A model generated the notes under the pieces. It did no database searches and was not told the DNA's origin. It saw only the letters and a program-made list of their open reading frames with translations. A program made the translations under genes and the position numbers. From Pseudomonas sp. BN411 (lineage in GTDB: Bacteria; Pseudomonadota; Gammaproteobacteria; Pseudomonadales; Pseudomonadaceae), in contig NZ_SSOM01000032.1 of NCBI RefSeq assembly GCF_029871235.1, positions 1 through 64,000 on the forward strand: a stretch of DNA of 64,000 nucleotides, in the 5' to 3' direction. Positions 18,840-28,200 of the stretch are shown here, piece after piece. The stretch's first letter is position 1; the number at the start of each line of letters is the position of its first letter.

Positions 18840-18854
18840 GCACGCATCGTGCCA
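18840..18854 (-). promoter_or_regulatory. Sigma-54 promoter for the secretion-curli export operon
   Basis: On the minus strand: TGGCAC, spacer GATGC, GTGC. The -24 element is exact and the -12 element has one mismatch (G for the first T of TTGC), with the right spacing. It lies about 64 bases upstream of the ATPase start codon. Confidence 0.7.
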
Positions 18855-18897
18855 GCCGTTTCTCGCGTACGAAGGGTCTCTAAGTCGCTGATTTCAA

Positions 18898-18985
18898 ATG
18901 GGGGTGAATTACCCGCCACCGGGGGTTCCCCCAAAACCGGGGGAATGGCCGAAGCGGGCCAGCGGCTGTCCCCAGAAGTGGGGGA
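18898..18985. promoter_or_regulatory. Candidate activator-binding repeats upstream of the secretion operon
   Basis: Contains GGGGGTTCCCCC (a perfect palindrome), ACCGGGGGAATGG and CCCCAGAAGTGGGG, about 45-130 bp upstream of the sigma-54 promoter at 18840-18854. The arms match those found before the other sigma-54 promoters of the window. Confidence 0.55.
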
Positions 18986-18989
18986 AGGC

Positions 18990-19345
18990 ATTGGTGGGAG
19001 CCCTGCGGGCTCCTTTGCGATTGAAATCGCCCCCACAGAAAAGCTGGGCCGGTGTGTAGGGTGGATGTCGCTCTTTACATCCACCATTGGCGCCCGATCG
19101 GGGCTCCGATGGTGGACCGGTGAAGCGTGGTCCACCCTACGGGGCCGCTGCGCGGCCCTTTCGCGAATGAATTCGCCCCCACAGGGACCGTGCTTCCGGC
19201 TAGGCACGGAGCGACCGGCGCGAGTCACCCCTCGCCCTCGGGGAGAGGGGCCGGGGGTGAGGGCATTCCCCGCCGCGCGGAACACCATGGGAGCCCTTCG
19301 GCCTCCTTTGGCGATTGAAATCGCCCCCACAGAAAAGCAGGACGG
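18990..19345. repeat. Mixed short-repeat cluster between chaperone and ATPase genes
   Basis: Three inverse-oriented REP-like palindromes (GCGATTGAAATCGCCCCCAC type) lie near 18994-19033, 19143-19188 and 19288-19334. An 85-bp inverted repeat (GTAGGGTGGATG ... GTCCACCCTAC) lies at 19056-19140, and a CCTCGGGGAGAGGGG element at about 19205-19262. No gene is seen. It separates two minus-strand operons and may provide termination or mRNA stabilisation for the upstream one. Confidence 0.8.
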
Positions 19346-19354
19346 ATAGCGCCC

Positions 19355-19990
19355 CTACAACGCCACCAACACTTCCACCCGGCCCTTCGCGCGCAGTTTC
19401 TCCAGCGCCGCTTCGCGTCCCTGGGCCATGCGCTGGGCGGTGAGGTACTGGCGCACCAGGGCCTTGGCGCGGGTGGCGTCCATGGCCGGGTCGAGCTGGG
19501 GCTTGAGGCTTTCGTAGGCCGTATTCACTTCGCCCTCACCGGGCGGGAGCACTTCGGCCAGTTCGTCCAGCACGCGGCTGGCGGCCAGTTCGTGGCGCAG
19601 GTAGTCGCGGTAGCCGGCCTCGTCGAAACCGGCTTCTGCCAGGGCACGGTCGAAGCCCTGGGTATCGGCGAAAGCGGCCTTCATCTCCGCCAGGCTGGCG
19701 CTGATCTCCTCATCCGACACCGTCACCCCGAGACGCCCGGCTTCCTGCCACAGCAGCTCCTTGTCGATCAGCTGCTGCAACGCCTCGCGCTTGAGGCGCT
19801 TGTAGGCCACCGGGCTGCGGATGGCGCCCACCTGGCGACCCTGGATCTTCAGGTAGTCGGCGAAATGCCGCTCCAGCCGGAAGTTGCTGATATCGGCGCC
19901 GTTGACCCGCGCGGCGATGCCGGTTTCCCCGGCCAGCACCAGGGGCGTGAGCAGGCCGATGACCAGCCCGAGCCATGGATTCCCGTTCAT
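19355..19990 (-). CDS. SurA-N-like periplasmic chaperone lacking an obvious rotamase domain
   Basis: 211 residues; hydrophobic N-terminal signal/anchor (~6-20), then AARVNGADISNFRLERHFADYL and REALQQLIDKELLWQEAGRLGV, typical of the SurA/PpiD N-terminal chaperone domain. The sequence ends shortly after that domain, with no room for the parvulin domain (~95 residues) normally present. It is last in the operon with the beta-propeller, SCO and cytochrome-fusion genes. Leptothrix mofA is recalled to be followed by mofB, a peptidyl-prolyl isomerase-like gene, so a folding factor for the oxidase is a reasonable but unproved role. Confidence 0.75.
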   Translation of the reverse strand: MNGNPWLGLVIGLLTPLVLAGETGIAARVNGADISNFRLERHFADYLKIQGRQVGAIRSPVAYKRLKREALQQLIDKELLWQEAGRLGVTVSDEEISASLAEMKAAFADTQGFDRALAEAGFDEAGYRDYLRHELAASRVLDELAEVLPPGEGEVNTAYESLKPQLDPAMDATRAKALVRQYLTAQRMAQGREAALEKLRAKGRVEVLVAL

Positions 19991-20003
19991 GCGCTGTCCT
20001 CCC

Positions 20004-21563
20004 CTAGAGTCGCTTGTCCACCTTGATGAACCGGCCCAGGGGCCGAAAGCTCCGGTCGCGCAGGTCCACGGTGACGATGTGGGCGCCAGCCAGGCCCGTG
20101 CGCTCCCCCGGACCGAAACTCAGGGCCGGGGTCAGGCCGGTACGGAATCCGTGCAGGCCTTCCAGGGAGCTGACCAGTTTGTCGCGGCTGACGTCGCGTC
20201 CCGCCCGCTTGAGCCCCTCGCTTAGCAGTACCGTGGCGCAGTAGGCACCGACCTGCAGTACCGCGTCCTGGCTGCCGAGCCCCTGACTGCGCCGAATCTC
20301 CAACAGGGCTGCCTCGCCCTCTGGCGTCCAGTCGGCGGGCATGAAGGGATAGGCGAGGAACAACCGCCTGGAGAAGCGTGGCGGGATGCGCAGGGCGCTG
20401 CTGGCCACCTGGGACGAGGCGGCGAACAGGTACGGCGACAGGTTCGCTGCCTGGAGCTGGTCGGCGAGCCGCGCGAAGGCCTCCGACTGGCCAAGGAAGA
20501 ACACGCCCTGGGCACCCTTGGCGGCATGTCGCAGGACACTGTCCCCGTTGTTGGTGTCGTAGCCCAGCAGGCGTACCCGCGACCAGCCCTGGTCCATCAG
20601 GCGCAGCGCCAGGTCTTCGGCCAAAACCTGCTGATGAGCATCGCCGGGATAGGCCACCAGGGCTTCCGGCTGCTTCAGCCCCAGGTCGCTGCTGGCGTAG
20701 CCGGCCAGGGCGAAGAGTTGTTCGCGCAATCCCGGCAGGGCGTTGAATACCAGGGGGTTGGCACTGGCTTCGTCGAACAGCGCAAGTGGCCCCACCAGCG
20801 GTACACCCGCCGCACCGATCCGCTCGGAGAGCTCGTCACCCAGCGCCGGCACCATGGGCGCCAGCAAGGCGAACACCCGGTCCTCGCCCAGCAACTGATC
20901 CAGCGCCCGTTTCGTCGCCTGCAGGTCCGCACTGGAGTCGCGCACCACCAGCGTCAGTCGCCGGCCATGGATGCCACCGGCATCGTTGACCTGGGCCAGG
21001 GCGCCGCGCAGCACCGCCTCCACCGTGTGCCCCAGTTCCGCCAGCGGCCCACGGGTCGGCAGCAGGGTGCCAAGGCGCAGTTCACCCTCCTCCACGCCGG
21101 GGTCGCGGTCCTCCTCCAGCCGCTTGAGGTAGGCGGAGAGGCTGGCCATGTCACGCAGGGACATGACGAAGCGCGGCATGGCCGGATCGAGCCGGTTACC
21201 GGCGGGGTCGACTCCCTCGCTCACGGCGCGGGCCAGTGCGCCGTCATCGTAGGGACCGTGGCTGCGGCCGCTGGCCTGCATCTGGCCGTAAGGCAAGGCG
21301 AGCCGCCGCCAGGTGATGTCCGGGGGACGCACACCGCCTTCCGGCCGCCCCCGGCCATCGGCGCCGTGACAATTGGCGCAGGGCATCAGCGCCGCCGGCA
21401 CCAGGGTGTCGGCGGCACCGACCCGCGCGCTGATCTCGCCGTTGGCCGAGCCCACGCCCTCCAGGTAGATGCGCCGGCCAGCCGCCTCTTCGGGGCTCAG
21501 CTCCAACGCCAGGGCTCCGCCCGCCTGAGCGAGGAACGCAACCAGCAACAGCGCCCGCCACAT
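20004..21563 (-). CDS. Cytochrome c fused to a branched-chain-type periplasmic binding protein
   Basis: 519 residues from the ATG at 21563 (AAGG site eight bases upstream; the upstream GTG has none). Signal peptide about 1-20. A small cytochrome c domain (~25-130) has heme motif CANCH (C62, C65, H66) and a downstream Met-containing segment MPRFVMSL. Residues ~140-515 form a Peripla_BP_6 type I binding fold, with LRLGTLLPTRGPLAELGHTVEAVL and LTLVVRDSSADLQATKRALDQLL, like substrate-binding proteins of branched-chain amino acid ABC transporters. No ABC permease is nearby, so sensing or electron transfer is more likely than import. Leptothrix mofC, as recalled, is a heme protein beside the Mn oxidase gene. 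Confidence 0.85.
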   Translation of the reverse strand: MWRALLLVAFLAQAGGALALELSPEEAAGRRIYLEGVGSANGEISARVGAADTLVPAALMPCANCHGADGRGRPEGGVRPPDITWRRLALPYGQMQASGRSHGPYDDGALARAVSEGVDPAGNRLDPAMPRFVMSLRDMASLSAYLKRLEEDRDPGVEEGELRLGTLLPTRGPLAELGHTVEAVLRGALAQVNDAGGIHGRRLTLVVRDSSADLQATKRALDQLLGEDRVFALLAPMVPALGDELSERIGAAGVPLVGPLALFDEASANPLVFNALPGLREQLFALAGYASSDLGLKQPEALVAYPGDAHQQVLAEDLALRLMDQGWSRVRLLGYDTNNGDSVLRHAAKGAQGVFFLGQSEAFARLADQLQAANLSPYLFAASSQVASSALRIPPRFSRRLFLAYPFMPADWTPEGEAALLEIRRSQGLGSQDAVLQVGAYCATVLLSEGLKRAGRDVSRDKLVSSLEGLHGFRTGLTPALSFGPGERTGLAGAHIVTVDLRDRSFRPLGRFIKVDKRL

Positions 21564-21574
21564 GGCCGCCACCT

Positions 21575-22204
21575 TCAGCGTCCAGCCACGGGCATGGTCA
21601 TCAACTGCAGGCGCTGGGCGATGGCGTTCACCGGCGCATCGGGGCGGATCTTGCTCCAGCGTTTGTTCGGCACATCACCGGCGATCAGCAGGGTGGAATG
21701 GGCTTCGGGGCTTTCCCCCAACTGCCCCAGGCGCGCCAGCACCCGGTCCATGTTGGCCCTGTCGCCGGTCAGGAAGATCCAGTTGGGCGAATCCACTCTG
21801 TGCTTGGCGGCGAAGGCCTTGAGCACGTCCGGCGTGTCGTTCTCGGCATCGCTGGACAGGGAGATGAAATAAACCTGCTTCGCCAGGTCCTCGCCCATGG
21901 CGTCCCGCACTTCCTTGAGCTTGCGGGTGATCAGCGGGCAAGCGTCGTTGCAGTGGGTGAAGATCACGTTGAGCATCACCAGCCGGCCCTTGAGCACGTC
22001 GCTGTAGAAGCGCACCTCACGGCCGTTCTGGTCGCGCAGCAGGGTATCGGTAAAGTAGGTCTGCGCGTCCGTGGTGCCGCCGGCCTTCAGGGTTTGGGCG
22101 GCGGGCGCGTTGGCTGGTGCGGCCTGCTGGCTTGTATGGCCTTCGTGGGCACTGGCGCCGCTGGCCATTGCCAGGGCCAGGACGAGCGGGAGCAGGCGCT
22201 TCAT
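21575..22204 (-). CDS. SCO1/SenC family copper chaperone / thiol protein (second)
   Basis: 209 residues, signal peptide about 1-19 (ASA-HEGH). Thioredoxin-like fold with CNDAC (C85, C89) and a distal H169 in PEAHSTLLIAGD. These are the three Sco copper ligands. The start overlaps the stop of the previous SCO gene (ATGA). Sco proteins deliver copper to CuA of cytochrome oxidases. Beside a giant multicopper oxidase, and with no oxidase subunits nearby, metallation of that enzyme is the likely job (inference). Confidence 0.9.
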   Translation of the reverse strand: MKRLLPLVLALAMASGASAHEGHTSQQAAPANAPAAQTLKAGGTTDAQTYFTDTLLRDQNGREVRFYSDVLKGRLVMLNVIFTHCNDACPLITRKLKEVRDAMGEDLAKQVYFISLSSDAENDTPDVLKAFAAKHRVDSPNWIFLTGDRANMDRVLARLGQLGESPEAHSTLLIAGDVPNKRWSKIRPDAPVNAIAQRLQLMTMPVAGR

Positions 22205-22884
22205 GGATGGGTCTCCTGGGCGAGTGCGTCGTGGCCGCTGTGTTCGCGGGCGGCACTGAGTTCGTCGACCCGCGCCATCAGCACGGCGGGATCGGTGAAG
22301 CCATAGAAGCGGGTCCACTGACCGGTGCGGCCATCGCCCACCATGATCAGCGGCGGGTGGTCCTGGTAGTTGGCAGTCCAGGTGCCAAGGCCCTTGAGGG
22401 TGTCGGCCACCGCTTCGCTGCTGCCGGTCAGCCAGCGCCAGCCCAGGCCGGCGTCGAAGCGCCCGGCGTAGTCGTGGAGGCGTTCGGGGGTGTCGCGCAG
22501 CGGGTCGATGCTGAGGGAAATCAGCTGCACGTCGCGGCCAGCGCGTTCGCCCAGTTGTTTCTGCAGCTTCTGCAGGATCGCCGAGATCACCGGGCAGACC
22601 GTGGTGCAGCTGGTGTAGACGAAGCCCATGACGACGATGCGGTCGCCCACCAGGTCGTCCTTCAGGCGCAGCTCGCGGCCATCCTGGTCCAGCAGCGGAA
22701 CATCGGCGAAAGCCACCTGGGCGCCTGACTGAGTGCTGGCAGGTCCCTGGTGCTGGGCATGGGGATCGGCAGCCAGTGCTGCCATGTGCGCTGCATGTTC
22801 TTCCGGGCTGTGGTCCGCCAGCGCCGGCCCGGCCATCAGGCCCAGGGCGAGCAGTGCGGCGATGCCTGACTTCAGGGGTTCCAT
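22201..22884 (-). CDS. SCO1/SenC family copper chaperone / thiol protein (first)
   Basis: 227 residues from the ATG at 22884, just after the beta-propeller gene. Signal peptide about 1-24 followed by a His-rich stretch (ADHSPEEHAAH, DPHAQHQ) that could bind metal. The copper-site ligands are present: CTTVC (C93, C97) and H176 in NYQDHPPLIMVGDG. It ends with another His-containing tail. It differs enough from its neighbour that the two probably have distinct roles, as with Sco pairs elsewhere. A longer upstream frame overlaps the propeller gene and is rejected. Confidence 0.9.
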   Translation of the reverse strand: MEPLKSGIAALLALGLMAGPALADHSPEEHAAHMAALAADPHAQHQGPASTQSGAQVAFADVPLLDQDGRELRLKDDLVGDRIVVMGFVYTSCTTVCPVISAILQKLQKQLGERAGRDVQLISLSIDPLRDTPERLHDYAGRFDAGLGWRWLTGSSEAVADTLKGLGTWTANYQDHPPLIMVGDGRTGQWTRFYGFTDPAVLMARVDELSAAREHSGHDALAQETHP

Positions 22885-22894
22885 GGCGTGCTCC

Positions 22895-24802
22895 TCAGGG
22901 GTTGTTCCGGGCCTGGGCCGCGACGGCGCGCAGGCTGGCGTAGGGTTGCGAGCCGAAGGGCATGCCCAGGGAGGCCGACCCCACGTGCAGGTAGTAGGCG
23001 CCGGCCTGTGGCGTCTCGATGGGCGCCTCATAGACCCCCTCGCCCACTTCCACCGCCGCCACCTCATGGGGGCGCGAGGCCGGCGCCTGGAAGTAGCGCA
23101 CCCGCAGGTCGGCGATACCGGCCTTCGGCTGGTCGGCGTTGCCCTGGAGGATGCGGAAACGCAACTGGGCGGTGGCGCCCACGGTCACCTGCAGCTGGTC
23201 GATGAGGAATTCCACCCGTGGCTTGCTGCGTTGGGCGACCAAGGCTTTGTTGGGCTGGACCTCGGCGCTGAAGCAATGGGCGATCTTCGGCTGATTGAGC
23301 ATCACCGCCAGGTCGAACCTGCCCGGCGCCGGCAGCTTGATCCGGCTGCTGAACAGGCCCGGCTCCACCTCGCGCATGCTGCGGTCGATGACCCGCGCGG
23401 CACGGGAGGTGTGGCCCCGGTTGAGGTAGCCGGTCATGGGGGCGTTCATGCCTTCCATGTAGAAGTAGGTGGTGTTGTCCACCGGGTTGACCACGAACAC
23501 CGCACCCTCATCGCGGGCCTGGCTGAGGCTGTCGGCCAGCGGCAGGTCGCCGGCCAGCTTGGGCGCCGCCGGACCGGCCTCGAAGGCCTGGACGATGAGC
23601 TGCTTGCCGGTGCCCAGGGACTCCAGGTTGATCATGCTCACCTTGGGCGAGGCCAGGCCGCGCACGTAGGCGTAGGCGCGGGTGAACACCAGTTGGTAGG
23701 GCTCGGCGGTGACCTCGGCGCGCTGGACGATTTCGTCGCTGCCGGCGTCCAGCACCAGCACCTGGTCGTCCAGGCTGTTCAACGCCAGACCAAAGCGACC
23801 GTCCTGGGTGAAGCGCAGCGGCCCCAGGCCCTGGCCAGCCTCGATCACCTTGCGCACCTTGAGGCTGCGGGCGTCGATCACGGTGATGCTGCCGGCCTTG
23901 CCGTCGCTGACGTAGAGCGCGCCGGACAACGGTGAGACGGCCAGCGACAGTGGGCTGGGACCGGTTTCGATGTCTTTCAGCTTCTTCAGTGTGGCAATGT
24001 CCACCACCGTCACCCGGCCGGCCTCGCGGCTGCTGACGAAGGCATGGCGCGAGTCGGCGCTGAAGGCGATTTCGTGGTGGCCGCCGCCGGTGGCCAGGGT
24101 CGCCACGGTCTTGCGGGTCTGGGTGTCGATCACGGTGACTCCACCTTCTTCGCCACGCCGGGCATTGTTGCCGACCCACAGGTAGCGGCCGTCCGGCTGC
24201 AGCGCCACGCGCACCGGCTCGGGGCCGGCGGGCAGGTTGCCCAGCACCTTGAACTCGCTGGTGTCCACCACAGCGACCTCGCCCGCGCTGGGCATGGAGA
24301 CGTAGAGCAGGCGGTCATCGGCGCTGGCGGCCCAGTCCATCGGCGGGCGCTTCAGGGCAATGCGAGTGAGGGTGCTGGTGATGCCGCCGACCGAGGTCAC
24401 CGGGTCGATCACGGTGAGCGCGGAATCCTTGTTCATCACCACCAGGTAGTAGCTGTTCAGGTCCACCAGCGGACGGGCACTGAGCACTCCCTTGAGGTAG
24501 GTGCCGATGCGCACCTTGCACTGGTCCGCCTGGCCTTCCGGCAGCGCCTGGTCGAGCCAGGCACCCGGCACCTGCCCCGCCAGGGGTTGGCCGGTGTTGG
24601 CATCCGTGAGGCGCAGGCGGATATCGGCGAACATGCCTTCGGTGAGCACGCCGTTGCTGCCCAGCGGCCGGGCCTCGAACTCGATGGCCACGCCGTCGCG
24701 CACCAGGCGCTGGGAAGCGCCGGCAGGTGCTTCGGCGGCGGACAGATGGACAGCCAGCAGACCGGAGAGCAGCAGGCTGGAAGCTTTGTGCAGGGCTTTC
24801 AT
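22895..24802 (-). CDS. Secreted YVTN-type beta-propeller protein with C-terminal YtkA-like domain
   Basis: 635 residues from the ATG at 24802 (AAGGA six bases upstream). Signal peptide about 1-23. An N-terminal beta domain (~30-110, EGMFADIRLRLTDANTGQP) is followed by a propeller (~115-400) with blades such as DRLLYVSMPSAGEVAVVDTS and GRYLWVGNNARRGEEGGVTV. The C-terminal region (~540-635) resembles YtkA/FixH-type domains (TPQAGAYYLHVGSASLGMPF). It heads the operon with two SCO proteins, the cytochrome fusion and the chaperone, behind its own sigma-54 promoter. A scaffold or electron-transfer partner for the oxidase is possible; no enzyme residues are evident. Confidence 0.85.
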   Translation of the reverse strand: MKALHKASSLLLSGLLAVHLSAAEAPAGASQRLVRDGVAIEFEARPLGSNGVLTEGMFADIRLRLTDANTGQPLAGQVPGAWLDQALPEGQADQCKVRIGTYLKGVLSARPLVDLNSYYLVVMNKDSALTVIDPVTSVGGITSTLTRIALKRPPMDWAASADDRLLYVSMPSAGEVAVVDTSEFKVLGNLPAGPEPVRVALQPDGRYLWVGNNARRGEEGGVTVIDTQTRKTVATLATGGGHHEIAFSADSRHAFVSSREAGRVTVVDIATLKKLKDIETGPSPLSLAVSPLSGALYVSDGKAGSITVIDARSLKVRKVIEAGQGLGPLRFTQDGRFGLALNSLDDQVLVLDAGSDEIVQRAEVTAEPYQLVFTRAYAYVRGLASPKVSMINLESLGTGKQLIVQAFEAGPAAPKLAGDLPLADSLSQARDEGAVFVVNPVDNTTYFYMEGMNAPMTGYLNRGHTSRAARVIDRSMREVEPGLFSSRIKLPAPGRFDLAVMLNQPKIAHCFSAEVQPNKALVAQRSKPRVEFLIDQLQVTVGATAQLRFRILQGNADQPKAGIADLRVRYFQAPASRPHEVAAVEVGEGVYEAPIETPQAGAYYLHVGSASLGMPFGSQPYASLRAVAAQARNNP

Positions 24803-24844
24803 CTGATGTCCTTCCCCTCGTCTGGACCTCGCCCTGATGCAGGA

Positions 24845-24859
24845 GCAATGCCTGTGCCA
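24845..24859 (-). promoter_or_regulatory. Sigma-54 promoter for the beta-propeller/SCO operon
   Basis: On the minus strand: TGGCAC, spacer AGGCA, TTGC, an exact consensus match. All 15 bases are identical to the promoter of the oxidase gene at 31076-31090. It lies 43 bases upstream of the start codon. Confidence 0.85.
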
Positions 24860-24920
24860 GCCGGGAAAGATCATTGAACTCAATAGGTTGCGAACGAGGA
24901 GAAGGATCGCCATCGGAATA

Positions 24921-24952
24921 TTCCCCACCCATTTCCCCCTCTTTTGGGGAAC
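24921..24952. promoter_or_regulatory. Candidate activator-binding repeat upstream of the beta-propeller operon
   Basis: TTCCCCACCCATTTCCCC followed by CTCTTTTGGGGAA, with inverted arms TTCCCC/GGGGAA. It is centred about 80 bp upstream of the sigma-54 promoter and resembles the sites near the other sigma-54 promoters. Confidence 0.5.
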
Positions 24953-24987
24953 GCTGAGTTGGCGAGTGCGATACAGCCTGACACTAC

Positions 24988-25193
24988 CCTCACCCCAACC
25001 CTCTCCCAGAGGGAGAGGGGGCTGTCCGTGCCGGCGTTCAGTCTGGGCACAATCCTGTGGGGGCGAATTTATTCGCGATGCAGGACGCAGTCCTGCCCCC
25101 CGAAAAAGAAAATCGCAGGCCATGCCTGGCCTGCGATTTCAGTGTTTTGGTGAGCTCCGATGATGGGTATCGCTTCGCTCAACACCATCCTAC
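24988..25193. repeat. Short repeats between oxidase and propeller genes
   Basis: Three elements are present: a CCCTCTCCCAGAGGGAGAGGG palindrome near 24995-25025, a REP-like GGGGGCGAATTTATTCGC element with AGGACGCAGTCCT (about 25059-25098), and a GATGGGTATCGCTTCGCTC REP (25162-25193) of the family flanking the RAYT gene at 50965. With the terminator at 25102-25139 these fill the gap between the oxidase stop and the propeller promoter. Confidence 0.75.
25102..25139 (-). terminator. Terminator after the multicopper oxidase gene
   Basis: Read on the minus strand, a 12-bp stem (AAATCGCAGGCC / GGCCTGCGATTT) with a 6-base loop is followed by TTCTTTTTC. It lies about 80 bp past the oxidase stop, so the oxidase is probably transcribed alone and the propeller operon needs its own promoter. 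Confidence 0.85.
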
Positions 25194-25218
25194 GGATCCG
25201 TTGGGTTTGATCTGCTCC

Positions 25219-28200
25219 CTACGGCTCGCTAGTCACCCGCAACAGCCCCCAGACCCCGCCGACGTTGCCGAAGGCGGCGTAGTCCCGGTACAGGTAATCC
25301 CCCGGCACGCCGTTGGCGCCACCGGCACTGGGGATCGACAGGCTGAAGTGCGCCGCCGGCAGCACGCTCTCCTGGGCGCCGATGTACAGGGCCGCCGGGT
25401 TCAGGCCGAAGCGTAGCGAGCCGATGCCGGCGTTCTTCTGCGGGTAGCCCCACTGGTCGATCTTCTCCGAGAGGAAGGGGTTGAACGCCCACACATGGCC
25501 ATCGAGCTGGAAGGTCATGCCACGGCTGCCGCCGGAGGGCATGGTCACGTGGGTGCGGAACGGCTGGCCGGGCTTAACCTTCAGGATCGGGGTCACCGGG
25601 TCGCCGCCCACCAGCTCGTTGCTGTAGGCCATGTGCGCGTCGGGCACATCGCCCCAGCCTTGCCCCTGGGCGTGTCCGAAGGGCGCATCCGGGGCCTTGG
25701 CGAAGCGGTACCACAAGGGCTCGCTCCGGTAGTTCACCGCCATGCCGGAGTTGTCCTTGGGATCGGCCGGGATGCCGAAGCCTTCGGAGGCCATGTTTTC
25801 CACCGGCCGGCCACTGGCCCAACGCATGTTCAGCGACTTGTGCAGCACCAGCGAGAAGTCGCGGTACGGCGTGCCGGACAGCGGGGTCACGGTGGCGGCG
25901 GCGCGCGAGCTGGCGTCTTCGGTCCAGGTGGCACCCAGGGGGGCGATGCTCATGGCGCCGGACAGGCCTTTCTGTCCCTGCTTGACCGGGTCGGCCGGCA
26001 GCAGGTTGAAGCCGCCGAATTCCACCGGGGTCGCGGTGATGTTGTCGACGCTGCGGCCGAGCTGGGTCACCGGTTTGCCTTCACGCTCCAGGTGGCCGAC
26101 GTAGAACTTGTACGCCTTGGACGGCCAGGCCCCGCCCGCCGCACCGCGCGGTTCGACGGTCTGCACCGGGTTGATGCCGACGTTGAAGCCGTCCGACTTG
26201 GTGATGTCGTAGGCCAGCAACTGGGTATGCAGGCCCACATGGCTGGAGGGTCGCATCATGTTGTTGTTGAAGGTGGTGGAGCCCTTGGCACTGTTGCGGT
26301 CGCGCTTCACCAGGCCCTGCATCACGGCGTAGGTGGGCAGGTCGGGCATCACCTGCGGCAGGCGGTTTTCCAGGGTGATGTTCACGCAGTCGCCAGCCGC
26401 GGCGCGCAGCACCAGGGGTTCCACCGGGACGCCGGGTTTCAGCTTGCCGGTGGATGGGTCCAGGTCCGCCTTGCGCACGTAGAGGATGGCGGTGGGGTCA
26501 TGCAGCGGGCCGGACTGGCCGCCGATGGTGAACACCTCGCCATCTTCCTCATCCACCACCGTGACCTGCGGGATGGTCACCGGCCGCGGGTTGAACACCA
26601 GGGTGCCGCCCTGCGGATTGAGCGGGCCACCGGCATGCTGGCCGTCGCCGGCCGGGTCGCCAATGGTCAGGCCCAGCGCGTTGGGCAGGACGTCGTTGGC
26701 GAGTACCGCGACCACCTCGTAGTTGCGCTGCACCGTGGTGCGGGTGCCAATGCCATTGGGGTTGGGGCTGGTACGCGGGCACACGCCATCGAATTGCGTG
26801 GTGTTGCGTGAGGACACCGGGCGCGGGTTGTTGGGCAGGGCGAAGAGGTCGTTGCGCGGCTGGGTGTAGTTGCGCATCACGCCCCAGATGCCGTTCCAGT
26901 AGCCTTCGATGGAAGCGTCCAGGTTGTACAGGTAGTCGGCGGCGTCGAGGACGGTATTGCCGGACATCATGGCCACCGGGGCAACGAAGCCCATCTGCTC
27001 GGAAATACCGACCATCTGCGAGGCCTTCCAGCCCGAGTTGCCGCTGTTGCCGAAGCCGGTGCCCGAATGCAGCCACTTCACGCCGTGCAGGGTGACGTTG
27101 TGCTCCTCCTCATGGCCGCCTGCATGCATGCGCAGGCGCACATTGTCGCCGGAGTAGGCTCGCAGCATCGGGGTGAAGGGATCACCCGGCAGGTCGCCGG
27201 CGCGGTTGATGTGCGGTGGGAAAACGGTACTGGCACCGGTGGGGCCGGAGGCCGAGCTGATGGCGCTGGGCGCCAGGTTCAACGCCGGGATGGCGCGGTC
27301 GGTGCGGGTCTGCAGGGCATAGGCAAGATCGCCCGCCAGGCCGTCGGCCTGCATGCCGGGCTTGCCGTCCGGGGCCACCTTGTTGGGGTCGAAGACGCGC
27401 AGGGCCACGGGCTCGTTGCGGTAGTTCACGACAAACATGCCGGGGTCATCCACTGAGATGGCCTGTGGGCAGGGACGGCTCGGGCAGCCCAGGACCTGCC
27501 CGCCAGCGGCCTCGCGCACCGACTCGAAGAGGTTCGAACCGGACTGGCGCACGGGCGGGTTGATGGCGTAGCGGAAACTGTCCATGGAAGTCGGGTAGGC
27601 GCCCGCATCCGGGACACCATCAGGACCGGCACCGACGTAGACGCCCGCCTCGTAGGCATGCTGGAAGTCGCTGTACTCCATGAAGAACTCACGGAAGCTG
27701 TCGTTCTTGCCGTCGCCGTCCAGGTCGCCGGTGGCGATCACCGCCTGCCAGGAGGTCGGGCCGCCATCCTGCCGACCGCTGCCCAGCGGCTGGCCGGTCT
27801 CGGCGTGGTACCAGCTGGAGCCGGCCGGTTCGGTGAGCACGGTGGCGTAGAGGCCGACCTGCTGGTGGGTGGACGGACCGAAGTGGTCGTGGGTGAAGAT
27901 GTTCCCCAGGCCACGGTCGACGTTGTAGGTGTTGACCAGCGGGTCGGCGAACCAGCGTTGCAGGGTCGTGCGGGCACCCAGCCAATCGGTCCGGCCGAAC
28001 TGGCCGAAGTACGGGTGCTGCCTGGCCACCGGGCACTCCGTGCTGCCATCGCGGGCATCGGCCTCGGTGCAGTGGTTGTACTCGCGAATGGCGTGGATGC
28101 GCTCCACAACGGCGGCCGGCGAGAGTGTGCCGTCCTCGTAGTTCCAGCCATTGGCCGAGCCGTCGGAGGCGGTCAGGTCCCACTTCGGCAGGTGGATGTG

